From Plumapathes pennacea (Eukaryota > Cnidaria > Anthozoa > Antipatharia > Myriopathidae): a DNA stretch of 64,000 nt. Location: assembly GCA_964036295.1 (NCBI GenBank), contig OZ038463.1:10717274-10781273 (forward strand), in the 5' to 3' direction. Positions 63,873 to 64,000 of this stretch are shown piece by piece. Within the stretch, counting starts at the first letter, position 1, and every line of letters starts with the position of its first letter. The notes beneath the pieces were generated by a model. It saw only the letters and a program-made list of their open reading frames with translations. It was not told the DNA's origin and ran no database searches. The position numbers were made by a program, and so were the translations under genes.

Positions 63873-64000
63873 AGTCTGGACCGCTACACTACCCTGTTTT
63901 TTTATCCCAGATATCAACAGATTGTGACAGCCAGGCGAGTTTGTGCAGTCCTTACCTTTATCTGGTCATGTTCACCATTTGTTGGATTGTCTGATTTCTG
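63873..64000 (+). pseudogene. 5'-truncated GPCR copy at the window edge
   Basis: From 63873 the sequence matches the GPCR gene from its DRY motif onward (SLDRYTTLFF, RYQQIVTARRVCAVLTFIWS) and stays open to the window end. Similarity stops abruptly just before SLDRY, so TM1-TM3 are missing. An in-frame ATG at 63846 could start only a receptor without its first three helices, so it is most likely a dead duplicate. The 3' part lies outside the window. Confidence 0.75.

Overview
The window is nuclear DNA of an animal, most likely an anthozoan cnidarian such as a reef coral. The evidence is a set of conserved animal genes with short introns and GT-AG splice sites, a compact cluster of replication-dependent histone genes with 3' stem-loops, a eukaryotic tRNA gene, and many short foldback elements. 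The assignment to coral is an inference from gene content and repeat style; no species-specific marker was recognised.

Layout. 1-7.3 kb: repeat-rich DNA with a LINE ORF1 relic, a broken DNA-transposase relic, a reverse-transcriptase tail, minisatellites and foldback elements. It also holds a BANF1 gene and a small secreted-peptide gene. 7.7-17.9 kb (-): a 19-exon rhophilin gene. 20.6-22.6 kb (-): RAB5IF, head-to-head with RPL13 (23.7-26.0 kb, +). 28.4-32.4 kb (-): PMS2, head-to-head with NECAB (32.5-38.3 kb, +), with only 109 nt between the start codons. 39.6-43.6 kb (-): PSME3IP1. 45.1-49.5 kb (-): LRRC69. 50.2-56.4 kb: histone cluster, in order H4(+), broken H2B(+), H2A(-), H1(-), H3(-), H4(-). 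56.6 kb: tRNA-His(GTG). 57.3-58.3 kb: secreted C-type lectin. 61.1-62.1 kb: a class A GPCR inside a tandem duplication whose second copy runs off the window end as a 5'-truncated fragment.

How the genes relate. Most are unrelated housekeeping genes: mismatch repair, ribosome, ER membrane, proteasome regulation, Rho signalling, nuclear envelope and chromatin. They share neighbourhood and bidirectional promoters rather than a pathway. From memory of the human map, NECAB1 and LRRC69 are close neighbours on 8q21.3, and the human relatives of several other genes here lie on chromosomes 8, 16 and 20. This suggests the block preserves ancient animal linkage.

What stands out. The 3' ends of PMS2 and LRRC69 are each followed by two decayed tandem copies of their own last coding segment, and the rhophilin stop codon sits in a looser array of the same kind. 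The histone cluster has a dead H2B and a plausible orphan promoter. Two very short foldback elements carry 9-bp target duplications. A pogo-like element abuts a PMS2 splice donor. I did not find an obviously new enzymatic or defence system.
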